18,272 nt of DNA from the NCBI GenBank assembly GCA_030592625.1, contig JAUVIY010000017.1, positions 1 to 18,272 on the forward strand. The letters run 5' to 3'. Positions 16,974 through 18,272 of this stretch are shown one piece after another (the stretch's first letter is position 1; each line of letters begins with the position of its first letter). The notes under the pieces were generated by a model. That model was not told where the DNA came from, made no database searches, and saw nothing but the letters and a program-made list of their open reading frames with translations. This DNA is from Spirochaeta sp. Its GTDB lineage: Bacteria > Spirochaetota > Spirochaetia > DSM-2461. A program made the position numbers and the translations under genes.

Positions 16974-17310
16974 TACAATTTTCGATAAAATTCTGGCTGG
17001 TGATATCCCCGTTGACTCAGTTTATGAGGACGATGACATTCTTGCGTTCAGTGACATTAACCCAAAAGCTCCATTTCATGTACTTGTTATACCGAAAAAA
17101 CGCGCTTCCCGCTTTTCCGAACTTTCAAGCAGGCCTGTTGAGGAAACCGGGCGATTTTTTGCAGCCGTGTCCAAAGTTGCCGCATTATTGGATCCGAACG
17201 ACAACGGATACCGTGTTGTCATCAACAACGGATCCGACGGCGGACAGGAAGTTGAGTATCTCCATGCTCATATCCTCGGCGGTCGGAAACTCACCTGGCC
17301 ACCAGGCTGA
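16966..17310 (+). CDS. HIT-family nucleotide hydrolase/transferase (HinT-like)
   Basis: A 114-residue histidine-triad protein, the usual HinT size. IFDKILAGDIP (5-15), FSDINPKAP and HVLVIPK (38-44, His38) are typical, and the protein ends ILGGRKLTWPPG like eukaryotic HINT1. HinT proteins hydrolyse purine nucleoside phosphoramidates and aminoacyl-adenylates. The triad reads Y98-L-H100-A-H102: the nucleophilic middle histidine and the third are kept, but the first is tyrosine. The start overlaps the Nudix gene by 8 bases and has GAGGAG about 6 bases upstream, within the Nudix coding sequence, so the pair is coupled. Confidence 0.93.
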   Translation: MSNTIFDKILAGDIPVDSVYEDDDILAFSDINPKAPFHVLVIPKKRASRFSELSSRPVEETGRFFAAVSKVAALLDPNDNGYRVVINNGSDGGQEVEYLHAHILGGRKLTWPPG

Positions 17311-17318
17311 TACCTATC

Positions 17319-18074
17319 ATGCACATTCAATACCTGAAGGAATTCAGATTTCTTTTCCTCATGGTACTACTGACTTCAGGTTTCGCTTTTGCCGGTGCTG
17401 CGGATCTATCTTCCCATGAGGCGGTCAGGGTTCTTGTTGAAATAAACAACATACGAAAGCGCCATAACCTTCAGGAGCTGATAACTGAAAGCTCCGCCTC
17501 CGTTTCCGCAGTCATTCATTCTCAGGAGCTGGAAGGACGACAGACTCTGAGTCATTGGGGCCTGGACGGATCCAGGGTAACAGAAAGATATCGTGCTGCC
17601 GGAGGAACAGGACTGAGGGCTGGTGAGAACCTCGGAGCAGGTGATTCAATTGATTCAATCATCGATGCATGGATGCAGAGCCCGTCGCATCGGAATAATA
17701 TACTCAATCCTGATTGGTTCAGCGCCGGTGTTGGACATCTGCAGACTGACGGCGGCCGAATCATTCTGGTAGTCGTATTCAACAATTCCAGATGGGAGCA
17801 GACATCAATCCGGATTGTAGGTTCATTGGTTGAAATTGAGGGCTATGTCATCCTGTCTCCGGGACTTTTCCCTGAGAAAATATTTTTTTCAGTCGACGGG
17901 AACGATATTTCCCCGATTTTCGCTGCTCTTTCGGGAAGCGACAGGATCAGAGTTCATTTCGAGATATCTCAACCTGCTGAATGGGAAAGTGACAGGATCG
18001 CAGCCATACCCCTCTTCGTGACAGAGTCTGGAGAATCACATCAGACAGATTTGCTTTTCTTCCCGCCCCTATGA
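17319..18074 (+). CDS. Secreted CAP/SCP-domain protein with C-terminal extension
   Basis: A 251-residue protein with an N-terminal signal peptide (hydrophobic residues about 10-26, FAFAGA cleavage region, no lipobox). Residues about 35-155 are a bacterial YkwD-type CAP domain: INNIRKRHNL, H67 in VIHSQ, H79 in LSHWGLDG, E103 in GENLGAG, WMQSPSHRNNIL (118-129, H124) and SAGVGHL. The CAP cavity residues are kept. The biochemical role of bacterial CAP proteins is mostly unknown. The last 95 residues (160-251) are beta-rich and not recognised. The gene follows HIT by 8 bases without a clear Shine-Dalgarno, so it is likely in the same operon. Confidence 0.9.
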   Translation: MHIQYLKEFRFLFLMVLLTSGFAFAGAADLSSHEAVRVLVEINNIRKRHNLQELITESSASVSAVIHSQELEGRQTLSHWGLDGSRVTERYRAAGGTGLRAGENLGAGDSIDSIIDAWMQSPSHRNNILNPDWFSAGVGHLQTDGGRIILVVVFNNSRWEQTSIRIVGSLVEIEGYVILSPGLFPEKIFFSVDGNDISPIFAALSGSDRIRVHFEISQPAEWESDRIAAIPLFVTESGESHQTDLLFFPPL

Positions 18075-18113
18075 GTCTTCTTAATGACTCCTGAAATCGG
18101 ATATTGTTAAGAT

Positions 18114-18272
18114 ATGAGTATTGTAGCTGTCAGAGGTGCCGTTTCTCTTGAAGAGGGCCTTGATGAAGGTCTTCGAATGATTGATGCCGTCGGTGAACTT
18201 GTTATATCCCTCACAGAAGCCAACGGTTTTTCACCTGATGATGTCATCAGCATACAGTTGACACAAACCTCC
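18114..18272 (+). CDS. aroH: Chorismate mutase AroH-type, 3' truncated by window edge
   Basis: Fifty-three N-terminal residues are visible (MSIVAVRGAVSLEEG, then LISLTEANGF-like helix and SPDDVISIQLTQTS). They match the start of monofunctional AroH chorismate mutases as in Bacillus subtilis: I-R-G-A-x-x, a helix of about 25 residues, then the P-x-D-V strand leading into the S/T-A-T-x-D segment. The enzyme converts chorismate to prephenate for tyrosine and phenylalanine synthesis. The catalytic residues beyond Arg7 lie outside the window. The start has no strong Shine-Dalgarno and follows the CAP gene by 39 bases. Confidence 0.78.
   Translation, partial: MSIVAVRGAVSLEEGLDEGLRMIDAVGELVISLTEANGFSPDDVISIQLTQTS

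Noticed and set aside
18073..18090. GAGTC...GACTC inverted repeat after the CAP gene as a terminator.
   Set aside because: Only 5 bp with an 8-base loop and no T tract.

Overview
The window is a stretch of ordinary bacterial chromosome, roughly half G+C, densely coding on both strands, with housekeeping and nucleotide-hygiene genes. No RNA genes, insertion sequences, phage genes, CRISPR arrays or integrases were recognised. The best guess for the host is a free-living member of the Spirochaetota. The EF-G at 14262-16298 strongly resembles, from memory, the second EF-G (spdEFG2, FusA2) of Borrelia, and there is a receiver-PilZ protein and a G-tract at a gene start. Leucine biosynthesis and citrate synthase argue against a host-restricted, reduced genome. 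This placement is inference, without a database search.

Layout. (1) 1-1630, plus strand: the 3' part of leuC overlapping leuD by 4 bases. (2) 1621-5927, minus strand, read right to left: a secreted protein of unknown function, a degenerate receiver-PilZ protein, metK, and a radical SAM enzyme of the AmmeMemoRadiSam type. The last gene converges with leuD and overlaps it by 10 bases. (3) 6014-11488, plus strand: mfd, trmB and citrate synthase. trmB has its own promoter and overlaps the citrate synthase gene. (4) 11497-16298, minus strand: fusA2-like EF-G, a META-domain secreted protein, a terminator, then a second and more divergent EF-G-like GTPase with its own promoter and a terminator shared with citrate synthase. 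(5) 16425-18272, plus strand: an MTH1-like Nudix hydrolase overlapping a HIT protein, a secreted CAP-domain protein, and the start of an AroH-type chorismate mutase that runs off the window.

Links between genes. MetK makes S-adenosylmethionine, and the next gene, 4 bases downstream, encodes a radical SAM enzyme that consumes it. The two EF-G paralogues are distinct: one keeps the GTPase histidine and looks like a ribosome-recycling EF-G, the other has serine there. Nudix and HIT are adjacent nucleotide hydrolases on overlapping frames.

The most notable signals are not a new gene system but expression details. Promoter-like hexamers lie so close to the metK and trmB start codons that both mRNAs should be leaderless. 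The META-domain gene has a start region that makes best sense if an A6 tract were A7, or if ATT is used as a start. A G8 tract replaces the ribosome-binding site of the secreted protein gene. The receiver-PilZ protein has lost its phosphorylation site and has a weakened c-di-GMP motif.
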